From: Carboxylicivirga litoralis
Lineage (GTDB): Bacteria; Bacteroidota; Bacteroidia; Bacteroidales; Marinilabiliaceae
Length of the DNA: 64,000 nt
Reading direction: 5' to 3'
NCBI RefSeq assembly: GCF_025499605.1
Contig: NZ_JAFMVC010000006.1
Location: forward strand, 62,001-126,000
Shown: positions 32,873 to 41,620 of the stretch, one piece after another
Position numbering within the stretch: position 1 is the first letter of the stretch
Layout: every line of letters starts with the position of its first letter
Position numbers and translations under genes: made by a program
Notes under the pieces: generated by a model
What the model was told of the DNA's origin: nothing
Seen by the model: only the letters and a program-made list of their open reading frames with translations
The model's database searches: none

Positions 32873-34882
32873 CTACTTAAACAATCCTTCAATTAGTTGG
32901 TCGTCGGCAAAGTTAGGCAAGGTCACTTTTAAGTTCGGATTCGCTTCCATAGCACGCTTGATAGCAAATACAGCACCTTCGTTACGGGCCCAGCTACGAC
33001 GTGAAATACCATTGTTCACATCCCAGAACAACATATTGGTTAAGCGGCGGTGCGAATCGTCACTTCCGTCCAGCACCATACCGAATCCTCCGTTCATTAC
33101 TTCGCCCCAGCCTACACCGCCACCATTGTGAATAGACACCCAGGTAGCACCACGGAACGAATCACCTATCACATTCTGAACCGCCATATCGGCTGTAAAC
33201 TGCGAACCATCGTAAATATTAGATGTCTCACGATAAGGACTATCCGTACCTGACACATCGTGGTGATCGCGACCTAATACAACAGGTGCTGAAATGCGCC
33301 CTTCGGCAATGGCTTTATTAAAAGCAGCAGCAATGCGCATACGCCCTTCAGCATCAGCATATAAAATACGTGCCTGCGAACCAACCACCATCTTATTCTT
33401 ACCAGCTTCTTTAATCCATAGGATATTATCAGCCATCTGCTGCTGAATCTCAGCTGGCGATTCTTTCATTAATTCTTCCAGAACATCGGTTGCAATCTGG
33501 TCGGTTGTGGCCAAATCCTTTGGATCGTTGCTTGAACACACCCAACGGAACGGACCAAAACCATAATCGAAACACATAGGACCCATAATATCCTGCACGT
33601 ACGATGGGTATTTGAAATCTCCTTTTTCGTTTAAGATATCGGCACCTGCACGGCTCGATTCTAACAAGAAAGCATTTCCATAATCGAAGAAATACATGCC
33701 CTGGTCGGTACATCTATTGACCGCCGCCACATGACGACGCAAACTTTCTTGTACTTTTTCCTTAAATAACTCAGGATTTTCGGCCATCATCTGGTTGGCT
33801 TCTTCAAATGATAAACCAACCGGGTAATAACCACCGGCCCATGGGTTATGCAACGATGTCTGGTCGGAACCCATATCGACTTTAATACCTTCTTCAGCAA
33901 ATTTCTCCCACACATCAACCACGTTACCCTGGTAGGCGATAGACACTACTTCTTTGCCCTCTTTGGCTTTTTCAACACGAGCCACCAACTCATCTAAGTC
34001 CGAAATAACTTCATCGACCCAGCCTTGCGAATGACGAGTGTGCGTTGCTTTAGGATTCACCTCTGCCGTAATGCTGATGACACCGGCAATATTTCCTGCT
34101 TTTGGCTGAGCACCTGACATACCGCCCAAACCAGCCGTGATAAATAACTTACCGGCTAAGTCTGTTTTACCACCTGAAATCTTACGACCCGCATTCAATA
34201 CAGTAATGGTTGTTCCATGCACAATACCCTGTGGGCCAATATACATAAACGAACCAGCTGTCATCTGACCATATTGTGTTACCCCCAATGCATTGAATTT
34301 CTCCCAATCATCCGGTTTCGAATAGTTTGGAATCATCATACCGTTCGTAACAACAACACGAGGTGCATCTTTATGCGATGGATACAAGCCCATTGGATGA
34401 CCTGAGTACATAACCAAAGTCTGCTCATCGGTCATCTCAGCCAAATATTTCATGCAAAGGCGATATTGCGCCCAATTTTGGAAAACCGCTCCGTTACCGC
34501 CATAAGTAATTAACTCGTGTGGATGCTGAGCCACAGCATAATCCAGGTTATTCTGAATCATCAGCATAATAGCAGCTGCCTGTCGCGACTGGTGTGGAAA
34601 CTCGTCTAAATGACGTGCCTTCATCTCGTAATCAGGACGTAAACGGTACATATAAATACGACCATAATCATTTAGCTCTTGTAAAAACTCAGGTGCTAGT
34701 TCTGCATGATCCTTCTCAGGAAAGTAACGCAAAGCATTGCGTAAAGCTAGTTTCTTCTCATCTTCTGTTAATATTTCCTTACGCTTAGGCGCATGGTTAA
34801 TATTGACCTCATACGGCTTTGGTGCCGGCAATACCGCAGGAATACCCTCTAATATTGCTGCCTGAAACGCTTTAGTATCCAT
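32873..34882 (-). CDS. hutU: Urocanate hydratase
   Basis: Second enzyme of histidine degradation: hydrates urocanate to imidazolonepropionate using tightly bound NAD+. The 669-residue protein is the long form common in Bacteroidota (enzymes of proteobacteria are about 555 residues) with an N-terminal extension of about 100 residues. Conserved stretches include LITYGGNGAVFQNWAQYRL, VVTNGMMIPNYS, the NAD-binding GLGGMSGAQPKA, and the C-terminal GRDHHDVSGTDSPYRET and HNGGGVGWGEVMNGGFGMVLDG. No other hut gene is adjacent; hutG lies 20 kb away in this window. An inverted repeat upstream (34929-34953) is a possible operator. Confidence 0.96.
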   Translation of the reverse strand: MDTKAFQAAILEGIPAVLPAPKPYEVNINHAPKRKEILTEDEKKLALRNALRYFPEKDHAELAPEFLQELNDYGRIYMYRLRPDYEMKARHLDEFPHQSRQAAAIMLMIQNNLDYAVAQHPHELITYGGNGAVFQNWAQYRLCMKYLAEMTDEQTLVMYSGHPMGLYPSHKDAPRVVVTNGMMIPNYSKPDDWEKFNALGVTQYGQMTAGSFMYIGPQGIVHGTTITVLNAGRKISGGKTDLAGKLFITAGLGGMSGAQPKAGNIAGVISITAEVNPKATHTRHSQGWVDEVISDLDELVARVEKAKEGKEVVSIAYQGNVVDVWEKFAEEGIKVDMGSDQTSLHNPWAGGYYPVGLSFEEANQMMAENPELFKEKVQESLRRHVAAVNRCTDQGMYFFDYGNAFLLESSRAGADILNEKGDFKYPSYVQDIMGPMCFDYGFGPFRWVCSSNDPKDLATTDQIATDVLEELMKESPAEIQQQMADNILWIKEAGKNKMVVGSQARILYADAEGRMRIAAAFNKAIAEGRISAPVVLGRDHHDVSGTDSPYRETSNIYDGSQFTADMAVQNVIGDSFRGATWVSIHNGGGVGWGEVMNGGFGMVLDGSDDSHRRLTNMLFWDVNNGISRRSWARNEGAVFAIKRAMEANPNLKVTLPNFADDQLIEGLFK

Positions 34883-34928
34883 ATATTTTAAGTTTTTAAT
34901 TTTCTATTTTGAGCGAAATTACAAGCAT

Positions 34929-34953
34929 ATTTTGTTCATATACATGACAAAAT
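34929..34953. promoter_or_regulatory. Inverted repeat upstream of hutU
   Basis: ATTTTGT and ACAAAAT are perfect 7-bp inverted repeats separated by 11 bp; the middle (TCATATACATGA) is itself nearly palindromic. It lies 47 bp upstream of the hutU start and could be a regulator-binding site. No regulator is assigned. Confidence 0.35.
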
Positions 34954-35075
34954 GCAAATTGAGCAAAATCAGGTTTTGAATAATATGCTGTCAGCTTATA
35001 GCTTTAGCCACTTCGTTCATAAAATATTCTCCATTAGAAGTGACTGAAAGACGATGGGAGTACTGCAGAAAATAA

Positions 35076-35123
35076 CCCCCTTCCCTTTCTTCGTCAAGGT
35101 ACTCCCCCTTTAAAAAGGTGAAG
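35076..35123. repeat. Palindromic intergenic repeat, half copy (copy 1)
   Basis: CCCCCTTCCCTTTCTTCGTC then GGTACTCCCCCTTTAAAAAGG share the layout of the repeats at 36890, 38187 and 40348: a C-rich arm followed by a CTCCCC...AAGGGG-like hairpin. Confidence 0.6.
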
Positions 35124-35197
35124 ATTGTATGAAGAAAATATATGTCAAATCAACACCTTTATAACCAGCTCATTTACAACGCGAATAAACACCTGTA

Positions 35198-35283
35198 AAA
35201 AACATGCTTATGTTTTTACAAAAACGTAGTGATGTTTTGATCAAAACGTGCTTACGTTTTTTTTAAATCATCACTACGTTTTT
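35198..35283. repeat. Cluster of nested palindromes (AAAACRTGCTTAYGTTTT family)
   Basis: Within 86 bp: AAAAACAT-GCTT-ATGTTTTT (35198-35217), AAAACGT-AGTG-ATGTTTT (35221-35238), TTTTGATCAAAA (35235-35246), AAAACGT-GCTT-ACGTTTT (35243-35260), and a 15-bp inverted repeat AAAAACGTAGTGATG (35220-35234) with CATCACTACGTTTTT (35269-35283) that encloses the previous two. Confidence 0.75.
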
Positions 35284-35434
35284 TATTAACTTGTTTTATA
35301 GTGCCAAAGACACTCCTTTATATCTAAGTTCTAAAAGTTAGTTTATAGCCTCTTATGAACCCAAGCTGACAAATATCGTTTCCCTTTGTGATTAAAAACC
35401 TTATCTTGAAATCCAATTTTAAAAATCAATTCAC

Positions 35435-36832
35435 ATGTTTTCAAAAGAGACGTATATAAATAGACGTAAGCGACTGGCTGAGAAAGTTGAGTCGGGACTA
35501 ATTTTGATGTTGGGTAATACCGACGTGCCAATGAACTACAAAGACAATGTGTACCATTTCCGCCAGGATAGTACCTTCTTGTATTTCTTTGGTATCGACT
35601 TGCAAGACCATGCTGCCATTATAGATATTGACAACAACAAAGAATATTTATTTGGCGATGATATATCAATTGGTCATATTATCTGGATGGGACCTCAACC
35701 AACGATGACTGAAAAAGCAGCCTCTGTTGGTGTTGAGAATACCCGCCCAATGGCCGACTTGGCAAAAATGATTGGTGATGCCATGAAATCAGGCCGTAAA
35801 ATTCATTTCAACCCACCATATCGTGGCGAAAACATTATGTGGCTGGCCGATTTATTAGCTTGCCGTCATAACGAAGTACAAGAGAAAACATCTTTAGAGC
35901 TGACTAAAGCTTGTATTGAGATTCGTTCGATTAAAGAACCTTGCGAAATTGAAGAAATGGAGCGCCACATGGCGGTTGCCTACCAAATGCACACCACAGC
36001 CATGCGCATGGCACAAGATGGCGTAACGGAGCAACAAATTACCGGTGCCCTAGAAGGCATTTCAATGAGCGGTGGCGGTATGGTGTCGTTCCCTATCATC
36101 TGCAGCAAACGTGGCGAGACTTTACACAACCACGACCACAGCAACACATTAAGAACGGGTGATCTATTATTAGTTGATGGCGGTAGCGAATCACCTTTGC
36201 ACTACGCAACCGACCATACACGCACATCTCCTGTAGGCGGTAAATTCTCGCAGCGCCAGAAAGAAATTTACCAGATTGTGGTAGATGCCAATAATATTAG
36301 TCGCGAAGCAACTAAGCCGGGCGTAACCTACAAAGAAGCTCACTTGGTGGCAGCGCGCGTTATCGCATCCGGTTTAAAAGACCTTGGTTTGATGAAAGGT
36401 GATGTGGATGCTGCTGTGGCATCAGGAGCCCACGCCTTATTTATGCCACACGGTTTAGGCCATATGATAGGTTTGGATGTGCATGATATGGAAGACTACA
36501 ACGACACTTTGGTTGGTTACATGGATGAAATGGAACGCAGCACGCAATTTGGTTTATCGGCATTGCGCCTAGGTCGTACTCTTCAGCCAGGATTCTGCAT
36601 TACCAACGAGCCGGGCATCTACTTTATCCCTGCTTTAATTGATCAGTGGAAAGCTGATGGCACTAATGCAGAGTTTATCAACTTCGACAAAGTAGAATCT
36701 TACAAAGACTTTGGAGGCGTTCGCTTAGAAGATGATATCTTAGTAACTGAAGATGGTTGCCGCATCCTGGGCAATCGTATTCCAATCACCGTTGATGAAG
36801 TGGAAGCTACAGTTAGTGAAGGAAAAAAATAA
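35435..36832 (+). CDS. Xaa-Pro aminopeptidase (M24B family)
   Basis: 465 residues, cytosolic. An N-terminal creatinase-like domain (RRKRLAEKVESGLILMLGN, about 1-165) precedes the pita-bread catalytic domain, where all five metal ligands are visible: Asp in LLVDGGSE, Asp in TDHTRTSP, His in GLGHMIGLDVHD, Glu in TNEPGIYF and Glu in VRLEDDILV. Such enzymes remove the N-terminal residue from peptides with Pro at position two. Together with the two following secreted peptidases and hutU it suggests peptide and amino-acid catabolism. The gene is separated from neighbours by palindromic repeats, so co-transcription with the C1 peptidase is uncertain. Confidence 0.93.
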   Translation: MFSKETYINRRKRLAEKVESGLILMLGNTDVPMNYKDNVYHFRQDSTFLYFFGIDLQDHAAIIDIDNNKEYLFGDDISIGHIIWMGPQPTMTEKAASVGVENTRPMADLAKMIGDAMKSGRKIHFNPPYRGENIMWLADLLACRHNEVQEKTSLELTKACIEIRSIKEPCEIEEMERHMAVAYQMHTTAMRMAQDGVTEQQITGALEGISMSGGGMVSFPIICSKRGETLHNHDHSNTLRTGDLLLVDGGSESPLHYATDHTRTSPVGGKFSQRQKEIYQIVVDANNISREATKPGVTYKEAHLVAARVIASGLKDLGLMKGDVDAAVASGAHALFMPHGLGHMIGLDVHDMEDYNDTLVGYMDEMERSTQFGLSALRLGRTLQPGFCITNEPGIYFIPALIDQWKADGTNAEFINFDKVESYKDFGGVRLEDDILVTEDGCRILGNRIPITVDEVEATVSEGKK

Positions 36833-36889
36833 ACATTAGTCTGTGGTCAGTAGTTACAAGTCAATTCAAATGCTTTGTTTTAAAATATA

Positions 36890-36979
36890 CCCCCCTCTCC
36901 CTTCGGGTATCTCCCCAAGGGGAGAATGTTACACTATACCAATCTTCCCCTTGGGGAAGTGTCGACAGGCGATGGGGGC
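36890..36979. repeat. Palindromic intergenic repeat, inverted pair (copy 2)
   Basis: CCCCCTCTCCCTTCGGGTAT, CTCCCCAAGGGGAGAAT in the left half and TCTTCCCCTTGGGGAAG, GTCGACAGGCGATGGGGG in the right half form two internal hairpins and also face each other as an inverted pair over 90 bp. Confidence 0.75.
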
Positions 36980-37064
36980 ATGTAATTTAATTATATTTGA
37001 CTTGACGGTAGCAAGTGGTACTGACCACGATTACTCACTTAAAACTATAGATTAAAAGCAAATC

Positions 37065-38171
37065 ATGAAGAAACTACAATTACTATTACTGGCCAGTGCT
37101 ATTGCTTTTGGCGCATCGGCTCAGGAAGAAGAAAAAAGCACCATTGAATTTACGCCGGTACACAACATTAAAACCACGCCTGTAAAAAGCCAGGACAGAA
37201 CAGGTACTTGCTGGTCATATGCCACTACTTCTTTTATTGAAACAGAAGTACTCCGCCAGGGAGGTCCTGAGTTAGACCTTTCAGAAATGTATTTTGTGCG
37301 TTACGCCTATCCCGAGAAAGCCCGTTTGTATGTTATGGCCCATGGACAAGGCAACTTTAGCCAGGGTGGCCAGGCACATGATGTTACCAAAATCATCCGC
37401 GAGTATGGTATGGCCACTGAAGAAGCTTATCCGGGACGTCGTGATGTGACAAAACCTCATAACCACTCCGAATTAGCATCCACACAAAAAGCTCTGTTAG
37501 ACAATTACATTAAAGGTCGTAAAGCATCTCCTTCTCCTGTTTGGTACGAGGTACAAGGTGCTATTTTGGATATTTATTTGGGTGAAGTGCCTGCCAAAGT
37601 AGACGGCAAAACACCACAGGAATTTGCAAAAGCGATGATGATTGACGCTGATAATTATGTGGAGTTAACATCTTATACGCATCATCCATACTATAAAGCT
37701 TTTAACCTTGAAGTACCGGATAACTGGAGCGACGACCTCTATTACAACCTGCCATTGGATGAACTAATACAGGTGATGGATAATGCACTCGAAAATGGTT
37801 ATTCATTTGCCTGGGATGGCGATGTCAGCGAAAAATTCTTCTCGCACAAGCAAGGCGCTGCCATTGTACCCGTAGATGAAGAAAAAGGATTTGCCCCTCA
37901 GGAAGAAAAAGAGATTACACCTGAAGTTCGTCAGGAAGCTTTCTTATCATGGCAATCGACCGACGACCACTTGATGCACATCACCGGCTTGTCGAAAGAC
38001 CAAAACGGCACGCCTTATTACAAAACAAAGAACAGTTGGGGCACCGACCGCGGTGGTTACGAAGGTTACCTGTATATGTCGGAAAGCTACATGCGCCTGC
38101 ACACCGTTGCTATTATGGTGCATAAAGAAGCTATTCCTAAAGCTATTAAAAAGAAATTAGGCATTAAGTAG
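37065..38171 (+). CDS. Secreted C1-family cysteine peptidase (bleomycin hydrolase-like)
   Basis: 368 residues. Signal peptide MKKLQLLLLASAIAFGASAQ. The papain-fold residues are all present: oxyanion Gln in VKSQDRTGTCWSYAT with the nucleophile Cys near residue 49, His in DDHLMHITG, and Asn in TKNSWGTDRGGYEGYLYMS. Order and spacing match the C1B (PepC/bleomycin hydrolase) branch found in Bacteroidota, here exported to the periplasm or cell surface. Likely an aminopeptidase acting on extracellular peptides. A -7 box (TATATTTG, 36992-36999) lies upstream. It is followed by a repeat and then by the M3 peptidase gene. Confidence 0.92.
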   Translation: MKKLQLLLLASAIAFGASAQEEEKSTIEFTPVHNIKTTPVKSQDRTGTCWSYATTSFIETEVLRQGGPELDLSEMYFVRYAYPEKARLYVMAHGQGNFSQGGQAHDVTKIIREYGMATEEAYPGRRDVTKPHNHSELASTQKALLDNYIKGRKASPSPVWYEVQGAILDIYLGEVPAKVDGKTPQEFAKAMMIDADNYVELTSYTHHPYYKAFNLEVPDNWSDDLYYNLPLDELIQVMDNALENGYSFAWDGDVSEKFFSHKQGAAIVPVDEEKGFAPQEEKEITPEVRQEAFLSWQSTDDHLMHITGLSKDQNGTPYYKTKNSWGTDRGGYEGYLYMSESYMRLHTVAIMVHKEAIPKAIKKKLGIK

Positions 38172-38186
38172 ATACAGAGGCAAAAA

Positions 38187-38291
38187 CCTCCTCCCCTCGC
38201 CAAAGGCGAAGTACTCCTCCTTAGAAAGGAGGAGAAGTGAGTGAGCCATTCCCCTCCTTTCTAAGGAGGGGTTCCGTTAGGCGGGGTGGTT
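38187..38291. repeat. Palindromic intergenic repeat, inverted pair (copy 3)
   Basis: CCTCCTCCCCTCGCC and CTCCTCCTTAGAAAGGAGGAG in the left half are mirrored by CCCCTCCTTTCTAAGGAGGGG and GTTAGGCGGGGTGG in the right half. Two strong hairpins, 105 bp overall, between two secreted peptidase genes. Confidence 0.8.
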
Positions 38292-38370
38292 AGCCCTTAA
38301 TTATTCGACAAATAAAACTTAAGAATCGTCCCATATATTCTTAAACCAAATCACACAAAAATCAATAACT

Positions 38371-40254
38371 ATGAAAAAGATTGCATTAGTATGCATTTTG
38401 GCTGTGGCATCCTTGCTACCAAGCATCGCGCAAGTCAATTACAAAACCCGTGAGGAGATTCCTGATAAATACAAATGGAATTTCGAAGACATCTACAAAA
38501 GCTGGGATGCCTGGGAAGCTGACTTAGTAGCCATCCAGAAAGATATGGATGACATGCTGACCTTCAAAGGTAAATTGGGCGAAAGTGCTGATAATTTATT
38601 GGCCATGATGAGCCTGCAGGAAAGCTTAATGAAAAAGGCCTACAAAGCATACCAGTTTGTTTCATTCCAAAGCACCGTTGACACACGTAATACTGAGCTG
38701 CAAGGCAAACTGCAAAAGGTACAGCTGATGTTTGCTCAGTTTGGCGTATCCATGTCGTGGATGGCACCGGAGATGATTGCCATTCCAGAGGCAACAATGA
38801 AGCAATGGATTGCCGATAACGAAGGCCTGAAGGTGTACGAGTTTGAATTAACCGATATGTACCGCTTGCAAAAGCATGTATTGAGTGAAAAGATGGAAGA
38901 ATTGGTGTCCTACTTCTCACAGGTATCAGGAACGGCAGGTGCTGTTTTTACAGCTCTTTCTACTGCTGATGTTGAATTCCCTGAAGTAGAATTATCAACG
39001 GGCGAGAAAGTAAAAGTGACGCCTGGCGGTTACTCAAACGTCGTGACTAACAATAAAAACCAGGAAGACCGTCGTAAAGCCTATGAGGCTTTCTACGATG
39101 TGTATTACAAGAATAAAAACACATATGCGGCTATCTATAACGGCATTGTGCAGTCGGACTGGGCCAATGCACGCGCTAAAAAATACCCGACATGTCTGGA
39201 TGCTGCTTTAGAAGGTAACAACATTCCTAAAGAAGTTTACCTGAACCTTATCAACACGGTTAAGAAACATACTGAACCACTTCAGAAATACACAAAACTT
39301 CGTAAGAAAGTATTAGGTCTTGAAAAGTACTATGGTTTTGATGGTTCATTAAGCCTGACTGATTTCAATAAGAAATATCCTTATGAAGAGGCTGTAGAGG
39401 TTGTAACGCAGTCGGTTTTGCCATTGGGTAAAGACTACCAGGCTAAATTACAAACAGCTACTTCGAGCGGCTGGTTAGATGTTTATGAGAATCCTGGCAA
39501 GCGTTCGGGCGCATTCTCGGCTGGCGTTTATGGTGTTCACCCCTACATGTTGCTGAACTACGATGAAACATTGGATTATGTGTTCACTTTGGCTCACGAG
39601 TTGGGACATACTATGCACACCACACTATCAAATGAAACACAACCTTTTGCCACACACAGCTATACCATTTTTGTAGCCGAGGTAGCATCTACCTTCAACG
39701 AGCGTCTGTTGTTGGATTATATGATGGAGAATACCAAAGACCCTAAAGAGCGAATTGCTTTATTAAACCAAGCAATTCAGGGTATTATTGGCACTTTCTA
39801 TGCACAGACCATGTTTGCCGACTACGAGTACCAGGTGCATGCTTTGGCCGAACAGGGTCGTCCGGTTAATGCCGATATACTGACTAACATCTGGAAAGGT
39901 TTAGCTGACACCTACTATGGCGATGTATCAGAAGAAACCATGTACTCCGGTTATGCCTGGACACGTATTCCTCACTTCTACAACTCACCGTTCTATGTTT
40001 ATCAGTATGCCACTTGTTTTGCTTCATCGGCACAGATTTACAAAGATGTTACGGAAGGTAAAAAGAAAGACCGTAAAGCAGCGCTTGAGCGTTACATCAC
40101 TCTATTACAATCAGGTGGCAACGACCACCCGATGGAGCAATTGAAAAAAGCCGGCGTGGATTTAACAAAAGAAGAAACCATTATGGCTGTTATCAATCAA
40201 CTGGATGTATTGGTGGATCAATTAGCGGTTGAATTGGATAAGTTGGAAAAATAG
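38371..40254 (+). CDS. pepF: Secreted oligoendopeptidase F (M3B family)
   Basis: 627 residues, the usual PepF length. Signal peptide (KKIALVCILAVASLLPSIAQ) followed by the PepF N-terminal domain (IPDKYKWNFEDIYKSWDAWEADL) and the M3 zinc peptidase domain with H409-E-L-G-H413-T and a downstream Glu (FVAEVASTFNERLLL). PepF cleaves peptides of about 7-17 residues. A signal peptide places this member in the periplasm, unlike the cytosolic Gram-positive enzymes. It forms a functional group with the preceding secreted C1 peptidase and the M24 peptidase. A terminator follows. Confidence 0.95.
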   Translation: MKKIALVCILAVASLLPSIAQVNYKTREEIPDKYKWNFEDIYKSWDAWEADLVAIQKDMDDMLTFKGKLGESADNLLAMMSLQESLMKKAYKAYQFVSFQSTVDTRNTELQGKLQKVQLMFAQFGVSMSWMAPEMIAIPEATMKQWIADNEGLKVYEFELTDMYRLQKHVLSEKMEELVSYFSQVSGTAGAVFTALSTADVEFPEVELSTGEKVKVTPGGYSNVVTNNKNQEDRRKAYEAFYDVYYKNKNTYAAIYNGIVQSDWANARAKKYPTCLDAALEGNNIPKEVYLNLINTVKKHTEPLQKYTKLRKKVLGLEKYYGFDGSLSLTDFNKKYPYEEAVEVVTQSVLPLGKDYQAKLQTATSSGWLDVYENPGKRSGAFSAGVYGVHPYMLLNYDETLDYVFTLAHELGHTMHTTLSNETQPFATHSYTIFVAEVASTFNERLLLDYMMENTKDPKERIALLNQAIQGIIGTFYAQTMFADYEYQVHALAEQGRPVNADILTNIWKGLADTYYGDVSEETMYSGYAWTRIPHFYNSPFYVYQYATCFASSAQIYKDVTEGKKKDRKAALERYITLLQSGGNDHPMEQLKKAGVDLTKEETIMAVINQLDVLVDQLAVELDKLEK

Positions 40255-40276
40255 ACTTATCATTACAATATAATTT

Positions 40277-40307
40277 AAAGGTGGCCTTTGGGTCACCTTT
40301 TTTTTTG
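40277..40307 (+). terminator. Terminator after pepF
   Basis: AAAGGTGGCC and GGTCACCTTT pair (one mismatch) around TTTG and are followed by a run of T. Confidence 0.85.
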
Positions 40308-40347
40308 TGCGGCAGAGTACTTACAACGTAATTTGCTTGTTTTAAAA

Positions 40348-40397
40348 TCCCCCATCTCCGTCTATCGACGGCACTTCCCACTTAAATGGGGAAGAAA
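40348..40397. repeat. Palindromic intergenic repeat, half copy (copy 4)
   Basis: CCCCCATCTCCGTCTATCGACGG and CTTCCCACTTAAATGGGGAAG repeat the C-rich arm plus hairpin plan of copies 1-3. Confidence 0.65.
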
Positions 40398-40469
40398 GAT
40401 TAATCGTTTGGATAAGAAAATTGAGATTCACCAGCTACTATAGATTCGCCAAGCGGATGAAAAGCATCA

Positions 40470-40503
40470 AAAAAAAGAGGTAACATCGCTGCTACCTCTT
40501 TAC
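40470..40503 (-). terminator. Terminator after the M23 peptidase gene
   Basis: AAGAGGTA and TACCTCTT pair around a 10-nt loop; read on the minus strand a run of T follows. It lies 20 bp past the stop codon at 40524. Confidence 0.8.
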
Positions 40504-40523
40504 TATATAATTATTGAATTTTC

Positions 40524-41498
40524 TTAATCAAAGGTCTGGTTCGAATTGGATGAAATCTGAATCATCTTGTCGTATTGCTCAGCCGTAAGGTCTTCTTTAA
40601 AGTAGTAATGCTGAGGGTTTACTTTTTTACCTTTTACGTGCACTTCATAATGCAAGTGAGGAGCAGTACTTCCTCCTGTGTTTCCCACAAAACCAATCAC
40701 ATCACCACGTTTCACCTTCTGACCACGTTTTACATTGAATTTATCAAGGTGGGCATAAAGCGTTTTATAGCCAAAACCATGATCAATTTCAATGCGTTTT
40801 CCATAACCCGTTTTCTGGTTTGTTATCTTGGTTACCTTGCCATCAGCTGTGGCATAAATATCAGTGCCAATCGGTGAAGAAAAATCCATCCCTTCATGAA
40901 ATTTTTTCACTTTGTAAATAGGGTGAATACGCCAGCCCCATCCAGAGGCAGTCCGCTTTAAGTCGTTATTAGCAATGGGCATAATCGCTGGTGTACAACG
41001 CAACATCTCTTCTTTACGCTTAGCTAAACCAATAACCTCATCAAAAGATGTGGACTGTACATATAGTTGCTTCATCACAATATCTAAACGCTTAGCTGTT
41101 GATGTTACCAATTCAGCATTGTCCATACCTTCTAAATGCTGATAACGGTTTACTCCTCCAAAACCGGCGCGTCGGATACTATTAGGAATACTGTCGGCCT
41201 GGAAAATAGTACGGTAAATATTCTCATCGCGTAACTCAATATCTTCGAGCACCAATTCAAGTTGGTCCAACTTCTTATTCATGATATCGTATTGCGATAA
41301 TAATTGCTGGTTCTCTCTCTCCAAACGCTTTTCTACCGGACTCTTAAACACATAGGGGTAGATAAAGTAGGTGAGCATTCCAACTAATAATACAAACAGC
41401 AAATAAATGGATGCCCGTGAGATATAATATTTGTAACCTTTATCAATTTTATCGTAGCTAAGCGTTTCTGGATTATAACGATACTTAACTTTTGACAT
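40524..41498 (-). CDS. Membrane-anchored M23 family metallopeptidase
   Basis: 324 residues. A short cytosolic N-terminus (YRYNPETLSYDKIDKGYKYY), one membrane helix (about 30-50), a periplasmic coiled coil (about 52-110), and a C-terminal LytM/M23 domain with zinc ligands His and Asp in KFHEGMDFSSP and His in HLHYEVHVKG, plus the catalytic His in YAHLDKF. The N-terminal YNPxTLxY motif recurs in Bacteroidota M23 proteins. Family members cut peptidoglycan cross-bridges or, when inactive, activate amidases; all zinc residues are kept here, so an active endopeptidase is expected. It diverges from alaS across 122 bp. Confidence 0.93.
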   Translation of the reverse strand: MSKVKYRYNPETLSYDKIDKGYKYYISRASIYLLFVLLVGMLTYFIYPYVFKSPVEKRLERENQQLLSQYDIMNKKLDQLELVLEDIELRDENIYRTIFQADSIPNSIRRAGFGGVNRYQHLEGMDNAELVTSTAKRLDIVMKQLYVQSTSFDEVIGLAKRKEEMLRCTPAIMPIANNDLKRTASGWGWRIHPIYKVKKFHEGMDFSSPIGTDIYATADGKVTKITNQKTGYGKRIEIDHGFGYKTLYAHLDKFNVKRGQKVKRGDVIGFVGNTGGSTAPHLHYEVHVKGKKVNPQHYYFKEDLTAEQYDKMIQISSNSNQTFD

Positions 41499-41566
41499 AG
41501 TGTAGGTGTTTTACTTTTTAATTAGAAAAATTAGGGACTAATCGCCCCAAAATTACTTAAATAATC

Positions 41567-41574
41567 TAACTTTG
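41567..41574 (+). promoter_or_regulatory. -7 box upstream of alaS
   Basis: TAACTTTG fits TAnnTTTG, 46 bp before the alaS start. No good -33 element was found. Confidence 0.45.
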
Positions 41575-41620
41575 CAAGGTTTTTTATTGTACATAACACC
41601 TTGATATAAATTTACGAGAT

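Larger units (their letters stand above)
34883..35434. other. 552-bp intergenic region between hutU and the M24 peptidase gene
   Basis: No gene is supported. It contains a candidate operator near hutU (34929-34953), one half-copy of the palindromic intergenic repeat (35076-35123) and a cluster of nested palindromes (35198-35283). The two flanking genes diverge, so promoters for both must be here, but no consensus -33/-7 pair stands out. Confidence 0.7.

Noticed and set aside
36843-37055. 70-codon open frame between the M24 and C1 peptidase genes
   Set aside because: It lies mostly inside the C-rich palindromic repeat and its translation has no protein-like pattern.
35076-40397. CRISPR array from the repeated C-rich sequences
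   Set aside because: The copies are palindromic, irregularly spaced by whole genes and not followed by short unique spacers.
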